Positions 9,010-16,549 of a stretch of DNA of 64,000 nt are shown piece by piece. The notes under the pieces are model-generated. The model was not told where the DNA came from, did not search any database, and worked only from the letters and a program-made list of their open reading frames with translations. The stretch is from Dongia_B sp035539215 (GTDB taxonomy: Bacteria > Pseudomonadota > Alphaproteobacteria > Dongiales > Dongiaceae), in contig DATLIX010000098.1 in assembly GCA_035539215.1 (NCBI GenBank), forward strand, positions 1 through 64,000, read 5' to 3'. The translations under genes were made by a program, and so were the position numbers. Numbering within the stretch: the stretch's first letter is position 1; the number at the start of each line of letters is the position of its first letter.

Positions 9010-9055
9010 TATCTTGATATGAAGATAAATATGTACATACCTTGATGTAAAGATA
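9010..9055. promoter_or_regulatory. twin MarR-type operators
   Basis: Two related 18-bp sites lie 28 bp apart centre to centre: TATCTTGATATGAAGATA at 9010-9027 (perfect 6-bp arms) and TACCTTGATGTAAAGATA at 9038-9055 (one arm mismatch). They sit between the divergent MarR gene and the MFS remnant. The TATCTTGAT half-site style is common for MarR-family repressors. The spacing puts both sites on about the same DNA face. Confidence 0.7.
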
Positions 9056-9060
9056 AAGGA

Positions 9061-9230
9061 GGCGCAGCGCTTGGAGCGATCCTCACAGGCCTGGGATTCT
9101 CTCTGGTTTTCGCAGCCATGGGCGTTCTTGCAACCCGTTCCGCGTCGCCTGATCGGCGCGGCCGGGCGGTGCCTTTGCAGACATTGGCCGGGTGTCACCG
9201 GGCCTGCCTCGGCCTTCATCACTCTGCTGA
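9061..9230 (+). pseudogene. remnant of an MFS transporter
   Basis: From 9061 one frame reads ALGAILTGLGFSLVFAAMGV and then LATRSASPDRRGRA, the typical late-helix segment of drug-efflux-type MFS proteins. The match then jumps to a second frame (GAFADIGR) and a third (GVTGPASAFITLL), so at least two frameshifts have occurred. No N-terminal part exists: the fragment starts directly after an AAAGGAGG ribosome-binding site at about 9055-9062. An internal deletion seems to have joined the promoter to the interior of the gene. Confidence 0.65.
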
Positions 9231-9290
9231 AATTTCGGCACGGCGAAACTGAACAGCACTCAATCAGTAAAAAAATGGAGCCATCATTCC

Positions 9291-10046
9291 ATGAAACTGC
9301 AAGGAAACACGATCCTCATCACCGGGGGAACGAGCGGCATTGGCCGGGCGCTCGCGGAATCCTTTCATGAGCGCGGTAACCGTGTGATTGTTACAGGGCG
9401 GCGACAGGGGAGGCTTGATGCCATTGCGAGCGCTCACCCGGGAATCATCGGCATGCCGCTCGATCTTGGCGAACCAGCCTCGCTGTCTCGTCTTGGAGCC
9501 GAGATACGGGCGCGCTTCCCGGAGCTCAATGTGCTCATTGCCAACGCTGGTGTTTCGCGGCGGGAAGACATGACCGCCCAAGGCTGGGATATATCGACTG
9601 CCGAAACGACGGTGCGGACGAATATCCTTGGGGTCCTGGCCGTCACGGCAGAATTCTTGCCCGTCTTAATTGGAAACCCGAATGCAACGATCATGGCGAC
9701 AAGCTCTGCGCTCGCCTTCGTACCGCGCGCGGATTTTCCGACATATTGTGCCACTAAAGCGTTCCTGCACTCCTGGCTCGTGTCGGTGCGGCACCAATTG
9801 CGAAATGTGCCCGTCGAGGTTCTCGAGCTCTCGCCCCCTTATGTGCAGACAGAACTTACCGGGGCTCAACAGGCGTCCGACCCTCGCGCCATGCCGTTGG
9901 ACGCCTTTATTGCGGATGCGATGCAGCTGCTTGAGCGCGGAGAGCATCCGGACGGTGAGGTCCTGCTTAAGCGGGACTTGCCGCGACGGTGGGCGGAACG
10001 GGATGGCCGGTATGCCGAAATCTTTGCGGCCATGAACCCAACCTAA
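9291..10046 (+). CDS. SDR-family oxidoreductase, DltE-like
   Basis: This 251-residue classical short-chain dehydrogenase shows the glycine motif TGGTSGIGRAL (11-21), the NAG motif (85-87), Ser138/139 in MATSSALAF and the catalytic Tyr152/Lys156 in PTYCATKAF. The C-terminal PDGEVLLKRDLPRRWAERDG resembles DltE-type proteins. It acts in the cytoplasm on an unknown alcohol or ketone with NAD(P)(H). The start ATG 9291 has ATGGAG 10 bases upstream. Base composition here is less GC-rich by eye than in the preceding genes, and this is roughly where the accessory region begins. TetR follows 85 bp downstream. Confidence 0.88.
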   Translation: MKLQGNTILITGGTSGIGRALAESFHERGNRVIVTGRRQGRLDAIASAHPGIIGMPLDLGEPASLSRLGAEIRARFPELNVLIANAGVSRREDMTAQGWDISTAETTVRTNILGVLAVTAEFLPVLIGNPNATIMATSSALAFVPRADFPTYCATKAFLHSWLVSVRHQLRNVPVEVLELSPPYVQTELTGAQQASDPRAMPLDAFIADAMQLLERGEHPDGEVLLKRDLPRRWAERDGRYAEIFAAMNPT

Positions 10047-10106
10047 CGAAAGTGGAGGGCGATAATCAGAGTCATCGCAGCTCCGAAACTTGGCCTTGAC
10101 AGGCGT

Positions 10107-10122
10107 CCTACTAGAAGGTAGG
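10107..10122. promoter_or_regulatory. TetR operator 1, over the tetR promoter
   Basis: CCTACTAGAAGGTAGG is an imperfect palindrome sharing the CCTACTAG..AGGTA core with two further sites at 10754 and 10840. It lies just downstream of a TTGACA -35-like hexamer (10096-10101) and 10 bp before the tetR start, as expected for autorepression. Confidence 0.6.
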
Positions 10123-10131
10123 TAAGCGGCT

Positions 10132-10719
10132 ATGGCTAATCTTCCAAATACCGCTGACGAAATCATCCGCTGTGCACGCTCCCTGATTATCTCCGGGGGA
10201 TATAACGGCTTTAGCTATGCCGACATCTCCGAAGTCGTCGGCATTCGGAAGGCAAGCATTCATCATCATTTTCCCAGCAAGGTCGATTTGGTCCGGACCC
10301 TGTTGGTGCGATATCGAGAAGAGGCCCAGGCAGCGATCGCCGAACTGGAACGTCATCACCCTGAGCCTGCGGACCAACTTCGCGCCTATACCGGCTACTG
10401 GGCTGCGTGTATTGGCGATCCAACGAGCGCTTTCTGCGTCTGTGCATTGCTGGCAAGCCAACTACCCGTCTTACCGTCGGAGATCGTATTGGAGGTGCGG
10501 GCTCATTTTCGCTGGCTATCAGCGTGGCTGACTTCCGTGTTGGAGGCGGGCGCGAAACAAGGCAGCCTGGTCCTTTCCGGCACCGCCCGATCCGAGGCTG
10601 AGGGGTTCCTGGCGGCCGTGCACGGCGCCATGTTGTCGGCGCGGGCTTACGGCGACGAGAAAGTGTTCCAGGTCGTCACCAAGCCCGTCATCGAACGGCT
10701 CGTCATGGGCCGACGGTGA
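10132..10719 (+). CDS. TetR/AcrR-family transcriptional regulator
   Basis: This 195-residue repressor has an N-terminal helix-turn-helix (FSYADISEVVGIRKASIHHH, about 27-46, then FPSKVDLV) and an all-helical ligand domain with two close cysteines in AFCVCALLASQLPVLP. The ligand is unknown. The gene is bracketed by three copies of the same palindrome: one over its own promoter and two in the gap before the next gene. That is direct sequence support for autoregulation and for control of the secreted protein/cytochrome/molybdoenzyme operon that follows. ATG 10132 is the only sensible start. Confidence 0.9.
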   Translation: MANLPNTADEIIRCARSLIISGGYNGFSYADISEVVGIRKASIHHHFPSKVDLVRTLLVRYREEAQAAIAELERHHPEPADQLRAYTGYWAACIGDPTSAFCVCALLASQLPVLPSEIVLEVRAHFRWLSAWLTSVLEAGAKQGSLVLSGTARSEAEGFLAAVHGAMLSARAYGDEKVFQVVTKPVIERLVMGRR

Positions 10720-10753
10720 AGGTCAAAGATGATGGTCGGTTGCGGACGATGCC

Positions 10754-10769
10754 TACCATCTAATAGGTA
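10754..10769. promoter_or_regulatory. TetR operator 2
   Basis: TACCATCTAATAGGTA carries the same TACC...GGTA arms as the perfect site at 10840-10855, 86 bp upstream of it, in the 149-bp gap between tetR and the redox operon. Confidence 0.55.
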
Positions 10770-10839
10770 GCTTTCCTGCTTGCTTTGATTGGCTTCTGCG
10801 GGGCGCGCCGCACAGATCACCTATATCGCGCCAAACAAC

Positions 10840-10855
10840 TACCTACTAGTAGGTA
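10840..10855. promoter_or_regulatory. TetR operator 3, perfect palindrome
   Basis: TACCTACTAGTAGGTA is a perfect 16-bp palindrome ending 13 bp before the start codon of the secreted-protein gene at 10869. It is the strongest of the three related sites around tetR. It lies so close to the start that a bound repressor would block transcription initiation or early elongation. Confidence 0.7.
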
Positions 10856-10868
10856 TTAAGGAGATAAT

Positions 10869-11510
10869 ATGCTTCTGATTCGGAAACTCGTGCCGGCCTT
10901 CCTCGCTGCCGCCGTCATCAGCCTCCCGCTCGCGGCGGGTATTGGTTCGCCCGCCTTCGCGCAGAGCGTCAAGGGAGAGCCGGTTCGCGTGCGCGGCGCT
11001 ATCGACAGCTTCAGCGGCCAAGCGCTGAAGGTGAAGACGCGTGAAGGTCAGACCGTCGACATTGCCCTTGCCCAGGGATGGCAGGTCTCGAGCGTCGCGC
11101 ATGCGGCCATCGCCGATATCAAGCCCGGCGATTATGTCGGGATCGCCTCGCTTCCCACAAAAGACGGGGGAGATGGCGCGCTTGAGGTCCTGATCTTTCC
11201 GCCAGCCATGAAGGGTGCCAGCGAGGGAAGTTTCGGATGGGATCTGAAACCGAACAGCACCATGACCAACGCCACCGTCGCGGACGCCGTCAAAGACGTG
11301 AACGGCCAAACCGTTACCGTCTCCTATCACGGCAAAGAGAAAAAGATCGCGGTTCCCGACGGCACGCCTGTTGTCACCTTCGCACCGGCGACCGATGCCG
11401 ACCTGAAGCCGGGGGCGGTTGTCTTCGTCATTGCCGAAAAGGATGCGGGTGGCGCGATCACAGCGCAACGCGTTGTCGTCGGCACCAACGGCGTCGTCCC
11501 GCCGATGTAA
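10869..11510 (+). CDS. secreted beta-rich protein, DUF5666-like
   Basis: This 213-residue protein has a signal peptide (basic MLLIRKL start, hydrophobic core, cleavage near AFA-QS at 31). The mature part contains RVRGAIDSFSGQALKVKTRE, AIADIKPGDYVGIASLPT and a second unit with KDVNGQTVTVSYHGKEKKIAVP and DADLKPGAVVFVI. Two alternating short-strand units of this kind resemble DUF5666-type periplasmic beta-barrels. The function is unknown. It opens the TetR-flanked operon and precedes the cytochrome b561 gene by 104 bp. The second redox module in this window also begins with a small secreted protein, there a PRC-barrel. Confidence 0.72.
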   Translation: MLLIRKLVPAFLAAAVISLPLAAGIGSPAFAQSVKGEPVRVRGAIDSFSGQALKVKTREGQTVDIALAQGWQVSSVAHAAIADIKPGDYVGIASLPTKDGGDGALEVLIFPPAMKGASEGSFGWDLKPNSTMTNATVADAVKDVNGQTVTVSYHGKEKKIAVPDGTPVVTFAPATDADLKPGAVVFVIAEKDAGGAITAQRVVVGTNGVVPPM

Positions 11511-11614
11511 GTCGAGGACACTACCGGCCTGGCTTGCCAAAGCTCCGCCAGGCCGGTGGGAAACCTCGACCTCGGTTAGGCCGATCAACTCAGCGAACCT
11601 ATCAGGAGAGATCC

Positions 11615-12472
11615 ATGAAGCAGGAGACGCGACACTCACTGCCATCACAACGTCGGAGGGCTGTCCTTATCCAACGTCACTCCGTTGTTACGCGTCTGAC
11701 GCACTGGCTGAATATGCTCTGCCTCGGCTTCCTGCTCTTGAGCGGGCTGCAGATATTCAACGCCTACCCGCAGCTCCACTGGGGCCAGTACGGCGCGGAC
11801 GCCGATCCTGCCCTCTTCAAGATCGGTGCGAGCGAAAGCGACGGGGGACCGCACGGCTTCATGAAAATCGGCGGTGTCTCTGTTCCCACGACGGGTGTCC
11901 TGGGCCTATCGAAGGTGGAAGGCGAATGGACCCCGCGGGCGTTTCCGGCCTGGCTCACGCTTCCGTCCTATCAGGATCTTGCCGCTGGCCGGCGCTGGCA
12001 TTTCTTCTTCGCGTGGACATTCGTCATCAACGGTCTTGTCTATCTGGGATACGGCCTCCTGAGCGGGCATTTCCGCCGCGATTTAGCGCCGGACCGTCAT
12101 GAGCTTGCGCCACGCCACATCTGGCGCGAGACCATCGATCATGCGCGCCTGCGTTTCCCTTCCGGGGAGCAGGCCCGCAATTACAATACGCTTCAGAAAC
12201 TCACCTATATCATCGTCATCGCGGGTCCGTTGCCTTTGATGGTGCTGACCGGTCTCACCATGTCGCCCGGCGTGGACGCGGCCTTTCCTGTTCTTCTCGA
12301 CATCTTCGATGGGCGTCAATCCGCCCGGACGCTTCACTTCATCACCGCATCGCTTCTTGTCCTGTTCGTCATCGTTCACGTGGCCATGGTCGTTCTTTCC
12401 GGTCCCTGGAACAATATGCGGTCGATGATCACGGGCCGTTATGCGGTGCGGCAGGAGGGATCTGACGCATGA
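11615..12472 (+). CDS. cytochrome b561-type membrane protein
   Basis: This 285-residue membrane protein has four to five helices with haem-ligand-type histidines: HSVVTRLTHWLNMLCLGFLL, RRWHFFFAWTFVINGLVYLG, and LHFITASLLVLFVIVHVAMV. This is the b-type cytochrome layout of SorB/b561 partners that pass electrons between the quinone pool and a periplasmic molybdoenzyme. A roughly 70-residue periplasmic loop after helix 1 (HWGQYGADADPALF to GVSVPTTGVLG) is absent from the shorter paralogue at 20928. ATG 11615 has AGGAG at 11604-11608. The stop overlaps the next start by four bases, so the two subunits are translationally coupled. Confidence 0.85.
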   Translation: MKQETRHSLPSQRRRAVLIQRHSVVTRLTHWLNMLCLGFLLLSGLQIFNAYPQLHWGQYGADADPALFKIGASESDGGPHGFMKIGGVSVPTTGVLGLSKVEGEWTPRAFPAWLTLPSYQDLAAGRRWHFFFAWTFVINGLVYLGYGLLSGHFRRDLAPDRHELAPRHIWRETIDHARLRFPSGEQARNYNTLQKLTYIIVIAGPLPLMVLTGLTMSPGVDAAFPVLLDIFDGRQSARTLHFITASLLVLFVIVHVAMVVLSGPWNNMRSMITGRYAVRQEGSDA

Positions 12473-13242
12473 CAATCCTTACCCGCCGCCGCTTCCTGAT
12501 CGGCAGCACTTTTGGCGCAAGCGCGCTCGCCCTGACTGGGTACGGCATGCTGCGGCAAAACGCCGAATTGGGAACAGTCATTGGCGCCGCCGAGAAGCTG
12601 ACGATGAAGGCCCAGAGACTGCTTCAGGGACGTGACGCGCTCGCGCGCGAATTTGCCGAGACGGACATCTCGCCGTCGTTTCGCGTGAACGGAACGAGCG
12701 CGCCTGACAGCGAGGCGTATACGCATCTCGTCGAAGGAAAATTTGCAAGCTGGCGGTTAAAGATCGACGGTCTCGTCGAGCGGCCGCAGGAACTCTCGCT
12801 GGCGGACCTCAAGAAGCTCCCGGCGCGCAGCCAGATTACCCGCCATGACTGCGTGGAAGGATGGAGTGCGATCGGCAAATGGACAGGCGTTCCGCTTGGC
12901 AGCCTTCTTACTTCGGTCGGGCTCAAGCCTTCAGCGCGATTTGCCGTCTTCCATTGTGCCGATGAGCTGGAAAGGACGCTCGACGGAAGTGGTCGATACT
13001 ATGAAAGCATCGACCTCATCGACGCTTTCCACCCGCAGACGATCCTTGCTTACGCGATGAGCGGCCAGGATCTCTCGGTAGGTCACGGCGCGCCGCTGCG
13101 TCTCAGGGTCGAACGGCAGCTGGGCTACAAGCAGGCCAAGTACGTCATGCGCATCGAGATTGTCGACAGTTTCGCCGCCTTATGGGGCGGAAATGGCGGC
13201 TTTTGGGAGGATCGGGGATACGAATGGTACGCCGGAATCTGA
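12469..13242 (+). CDS. Tat-exported molybdopterin oxidoreductase, sulfite-oxidase fold
   Basis: This 257-residue protein has a twin-arginine signal (TRRRFLIGSTFGASALALTG) and a SUOX/MsrP-type molybdopterin domain. The Mo-ligand cysteine is Cys128 in TRHDCVEGWSAIGKWTGVPL, followed by FHCADEL, DAFHPQTILAYAMSG, LRLRVERQLGYKQAKYVMRI and a W-rich end. It would act in the periplasm with the cytochrome encoded directly upstream, with which it shares an ATGA overlap. MsrP-like family members reduce S- or N-oxides and others oxidise sulfite. Which applies here cannot be read from sequence. A paralogue lies at 20123. Confidence 0.87.
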   Translation: MTILTRRRFLIGSTFGASALALTGYGMLRQNAELGTVIGAAEKLTMKAQRLLQGRDALAREFAETDISPSFRVNGTSAPDSEAYTHLVEGKFASWRLKIDGLVERPQELSLADLKKLPARSQITRHDCVEGWSAIGKWTGVPLGSLLTSVGLKPSARFAVFHCADELERTLDGSGRYYESIDLIDAFHPQTILAYAMSGQDLSVGHGAPLRLRVERQLGYKQAKYVMRIEIVDSFAALWGGNGGFWEDRGYEWYAGI

Positions 13243-13323
13243 GCGGCGGGTTCAATCTCGATACCTAATCTCGCTTCTCGCCGTGAGTCGACTTGGCGCA
13301 TATTCGCTGGCGGAGCGCCTTTC

Positions 13324-13512
13324 TGTGATTCAGAGCCGAAGTGAAACCCCACTGTCGGCCCCAGCTAAGTTGCTGATATGGTGATCACAGGTTCGGTCTG
13401 GGCGGGGTCCCGATCGGCGCCGATCGGGACCCCGTCACCTTCGGAATTTCCGCACTCACTTGAGCAGGTTAGATGGCTTTACAGTGGGGTTTCACTTCGG
13501 TGCTGATTCACA
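13324..13512. mobile_element. 189-bp IS21-like remnant or MITE
   Basis: Bases 13324-13355 and 13481-13512 are 32-bp terminal inverted repeats. The inner 20 bp are identical (CCGAAGTGAAACCCCACTGT and its complement) and the outer 12 bp differ at three positions, both starting TGTGA. The interior has no open frame but holds a perfect 30-bp palindrome at 13404-13433 made of GGGGTCCCGATCGGC and its complement. TG...CA ends and this type of terminal repeat suggest IS21-family ancestry. I found no clear target duplication. It is most likely an internally deleted or non-autonomous element. Confidence 0.6.
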
Positions 13513-13892
13513 ACAGCCGCCATCGCGCGGTGGTAGCCGCATTCAACAGCTGGTTTGTCCGAGAATGCAGGTTGTGTGCTGATTCTGCGACGCCGCTTGC
13601 ATCGCATCGAAAAGAGCCATAGCTCGCTGAGTTCCCGCTTCGCGCGGCCACTGCACCTCCCGGCCTTCGAACTGTTGTGGTTTATGATCGCTTTCCAAAG
13701 CTCCGGGCTTTTGAAAAGTAACACTGAGAAAAAATGGGTCTCGAGTGTAACTTTCCAGCCTCTTCGAGCGAATAACATAATCGGCAGGACATCGTGATTG
13801 GCTGTCTTCTCGGCCGATCTGCCGACTGCAGAGCTAACCGGCTCTTTCCTCGGGGGCGGCGCATTTATGCACGGGATTCAAGGCAAGAATGA
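13513..13892. other. gene-free region after the IS remnant
   Basis: These 380 bp carry no coding region I can support. At about 13715-13756 there is an imperfect inverted pair, AAAGTAACACT and AGTGTAACTTT, separated by roughly 20 bp. The GTGTTACTTTT style also occurs at ends of some IS21-type elements, so a second decayed insertion is possible. The promoter of the following PLP-enzyme operon should lie in the last 100 bp. Confidence 0.4.
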
Positions 13893-15044
13893 ATGATTGA
13901 ATTACCGACAACTGTCATGAAGCCAGGCACTTTGACCGCGAGTGCACTGAGCGAGGGCGAGCCCATTACCCGTGCATTAACGCCGGCTATCCACATGGCG
14001 ACGACCTATATACGGGACGCGGATAACGGCTACAGCTCTGGCAATGTTTATGGCCGGGCCGATAATACCTCCGTGCGTCAGGCGGAATCGTTGATCTCCG
14101 AACTGGAGGGGGCGGCTGAATCTCTTGTTTTTGGGTCAGGCACGGCCGCCGCAACGGCGCTCTTTCTGTCCCTGGAGCCGACCCATATCGTCGCTCCCCA
14201 GCTGATGTATTGGGGCCTACAAAGCTGGCTCCGGGAGATCTCCCGCTTCGGCCATCAGATTACCTTTGTCGACATGTCTGATCTGGACGCCGTGAGAGCA
14301 GCGATCCGGCCAGGTCAGACTGGCCTCGTCTGGATCGAAACACCCAGCAATCCCTTCTGGACGCTTACGGATATCGCCGCCGTCGGACAATTCGCGCATG
14401 CGGCCGGCGCGCTTCTGGCAGCTGATTCGACAGTTGCGACACCGATCCTGACACAGCCCCTGGCTTATGGGGCAGATATCGTCCTCCATTCGGCCACTAA
14501 ATATCTTAACGGCCATTCTGATGTCAGCGCTGGCGCGCTCACGATCGGGCGACCCAATGAATTCTGGGGACGCATCCGGAAGACGCGCGAGCTGAATGGC
14601 TCGGTACTGGGGCCTTTCGAGGCATGGCTCCTGACGCGCGGACTTCGAACCCTTGATATTCGGATCAAGGCGCAGAGTAGAAGCGCAGAGATCCTCGCGC
14701 GACGGCTGACCAAGCATTCGGCGATCTCGGGGGTGCTTTACCCTGGCCTTGTTGATAGTCCCGGCTATCGGGTTGCCGCCAGCCAGATGGTGGGCGGTTT
14801 CGGCGGCATGCTGTCGGTCCGCCTCAGGGGTGGGGCACGAGCGGCGATCTCCACAGCCGCCAATGTCAACATCTGGCGGCGGGCCACCTCCTTTGGAGGC
14901 ATCGAAAGCCTGATCGAGCACCGTTCCTCCATGGAAGGTGAAGGCACACTCTGCCCAGCTGACCTCCTGCGCCTGTCCGTGGGGCTGGAGGACCCAGATG
15001 ACCTCTTCAGAGATCTCGACCAGGCAATTGCTCGCTCGGCGTGA
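13893..15044 (+). CDS. PLP-dependent gamma-family (cystathionine synthase/lyase-like) enzyme
   Basis: This 383-residue Cys/Met-metabolism PLP enzyme shows the phosphate-binding GSGTAAATALFLSL (81-94), the WIETPSNPFW loop (148-157), ADSTVATP (177-184) and the Schiff-base Lys203 in LHSATKYLNGHSD. The C-terminal SFGGIESLIEHRSS is the substrate-carboxylate loop of the family. Members make or cleave thioether and thiol amino acids such as cystathionine, homocysteine or methionine. The usual YGGT-type segment is replaced by MYWGLQSWLRE, so exact activity is open. It heads a run of sugar-transfer genes, 26 bp before the DUF2064 gene, an unusual setting for this family. Confidence 0.85.
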   Translation: MIELPTTVMKPGTLTASALSEGEPITRALTPAIHMATTYIRDADNGYSSGNVYGRADNTSVRQAESLISELEGAAESLVFGSGTAAATALFLSLEPTHIVAPQLMYWGLQSWLREISRFGHQITFVDMSDLDAVRAAIRPGQTGLVWIETPSNPFWTLTDIAAVGQFAHAAGALLAADSTVATPILTQPLAYGADIVLHSATKYLNGHSDVSAGALTIGRPNEFWGRIRKTRELNGSVLGPFEAWLLTRGLRTLDIRIKAQSRSAEILARRLTKHSAISGVLYPGLVDSPGYRVAASQMVGGFGGMLSVRLRGGARAAISTAANVNIWRRATSFGGIESLIEHRSSMEGEGTLCPADLLRLSVGLEDPDDLFRDLDQAIARSA

Positions 15045-15070
15045 CCGTCAGCTTTAAACGGAGAAATGAC

Positions 15071-15790
15071 ATGATGCCAACAGTCGCCGTCGCGATTATG
15101 TGCAAGACGCCGCGACCCGGTCTGTCGAAAACGAGGCTGTCACCGCCGCTTAGGGCGGATGAGTGCGCGGAGATCTCCGGCTGCTTCATTCGCGATCTAT
15201 CGAGCACGATTTCTCACCTCGTCCTTGAGGGCAGATCCAGAGGCTACGCCGTCTACACGCCGATCGGTTCAGAGCGCGAATTGACGCGGCTTCTGCCTTC
15301 GAACTTCGGCATGGTGCCCCAATGTGAGGGCGACTTTGGCGCGCGACTCTATAAAGGCATGGTTGATTTGTTGGAAATCGGCCATGCCGGGGCGATCCTC
15401 GTTAATTCGGATAGCCCAACCTTGCCGCGGTCGATCCTGCGCCAGGCGGTAGAGGCGGTGCTGGATGGTGACCAGGTCGTTCTAAGTCCGGCGCTCGACG
15501 GTGGCTATACGCTGATTGGCCTATCGCGGCTTCACCGTTGCCTCTTTGAAGATATCCCTTGGAGCACTGACGCCGTCTATCATCTCACCATGAAGCGCGC
15601 AGAAGAGATAAAACTACCGGTTTCTGTCATCAATGGCTGGTATGACGTTGATGACGCGACTTCATTTGCGATGCTCGAAGCCGAAATGGCTGGCAAGCGC
15701 CCTGAATTCGCGGTCAATCAAACGTCCGAGTTGGCACCAGCTACCCGGCGCTTCCTCGAAAAACGGCGCACCGTGTCAAACGTGGCATGA
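15071..15790 (+). CDS. DUF2064/TIGR04282-type nucleotidyl- or glycosyltransferase
   Basis: This 239-residue protein has a GT-A-like fold with AVAIMCKTPRPGLSKTRL at the N-terminus, GFxAR-like CEGDFGARLYKGMVDLLE, the NSDSPTLPRSIL motif and LSPALDGGYTLIGLSR. These define the DUF2064 family, often annotated as TIGR04282 glycosyltransferases. No arsM or radical-SAM arsS gene is nearby, so the arsenosugar label does not transfer. Start ATG 15071 has GGAG seven bases upstream; a GTG at 15041 would overlap the previous stop. The TGA overlaps the ATG of the next GT2 gene, so the two are coupled. Confidence 0.83.
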   Translation: MMPTVAVAIMCKTPRPGLSKTRLSPPLRADECAEISGCFIRDLSSTISHLVLEGRSRGYAVYTPIGSERELTRLLPSNFGMVPQCEGDFGARLYKGMVDLLEIGHAGAILVNSDSPTLPRSILRQAVEAVLDGDQVVLSPALDGGYTLIGLSRLHRCLFEDIPWSTDAVYHLTMKRAEEIKLPVSVINGWYDVDDATSFAMLEAEMAGKRPEFAVNQTSELAPATRRFLEKRRTVSNVA

Positions 15791-16527
15791 TCCGCATGTC
15801 AAGGCCTGTTGTTACCATTGTTATCCCCTGCTTGAACGAGGAAGAGGCCATTGGAGCCGTCGTTCGAGATGTCCTGGCTCTATCGCTCGGAGAGGTAATC
15901 GTGGTCGACAATGGCTCTACTGATCGGACAGCCGAGGTGGCCGCACAAGCCGGTGCGCGGGTTGTCAAGGAACCGACCCGCGGATACGGCCGCGCTTGCG
16001 CCGCTGGGATTGCAGCTTTGCGGCCGGATTCCGACGTCGTGTGCTTCCTGGATGGAGACGGCAGTGATGTGCCTGCTTTTGTTCCATCCATCATTGTTCC
16101 ACTTGCTGAGAATAGGGCCGATTTCGTCATGGGCTCGCGCATCCGAGGGAACCGGGAGCGCGGAAGCTTGACGCCTCAGCAGATCATCGCCGGCCGGATC
16201 GCCGGATCGCTGCTTCGCGCGACTTACGGCGTCCGGTTCACGGACATGTCACCCCTCCGCGCCATGCGCGTCGACCGCCTGCGTGCATTGAATATGCGGG
16301 AAATGACCTATGGCTGGAACCTGGAGATGCAGATGCGGGCAGCGGCAGGCGGGTTGCGATGCCTTGAGATTCCAGTCGATCATCGCCGCCGCCGCGGCGG
16401 GCGGTCAAAGGTGTCGGGCAATCTGATAGCTGGCCTACGGGCCGCCGGAAAGATCGCCTCGACATTTTTCCGTCTAGCAAGGGAGTTGCCTATCGAGCGC
16501 CCAGACATTCCGCGCGGAGTCTATTGA
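15787..16527 (+). CDS. family-2 glycosyltransferase, dolichol-phosphate-mannose-synthase-like
   Basis: This 246-residue soluble GT2 starts VTIVIPCLNEEEAIGAVVRD, with EVIVVDNGSTDRTAEVA, the metal-binding CFLDGDGSDVPAF and FVMGSRIRGNRERGSLTP. It ends in an MTYGWNLEMQMRAA and PVDHRRRRGGRSKVSG segment typical of DPM1/DPG-synthase-like enzymes. Such enzymes load one sugar on polyprenyl phosphate at the cytoplasmic face. There are no C-terminal membrane helices, so a separate flippase would be needed; a four-helix SMR/DMT-like protein is encoded two genes downstream. Coupled by ATGA overlap to the DUF2064 gene. Confidence 0.86.
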   Translation: MIRMSRPVVTIVIPCLNEEEAIGAVVRDVLALSLGEVIVVDNGSTDRTAEVAAQAGARVVKEPTRGYGRACAAGIAALRPDSDVVCFLDGDGSDVPAFVPSIIVPLAENRADFVMGSRIRGNRERGSLTPQQIIAGRIAGSLLRATYGVRFTDMSPLRAMRVDRLRALNMREMTYGWNLEMQMRAAAGGLRCLEIPVDHRRRRGGRSKVSGNLIAGLRAAGKIASTFFRLARELPIERPDIPRGVY

Positions 16528-16549
16528 TGCGCGAGATGAGGAGATAGTC

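Noticed and set aside
9000..9222. N-terminal extension of the MarR regulator to 9222
   Set aside because: It would run through both operator palindromes and the MFS remnant. ATG 8991 gives the family start.
15071..15790. Arsenosugar biosynthesis, suggested by the TIGR04282 family name
   Set aside because: No arsM, radical-SAM arsS or arsenic-resistance gene is nearby. The family is broader than its name.
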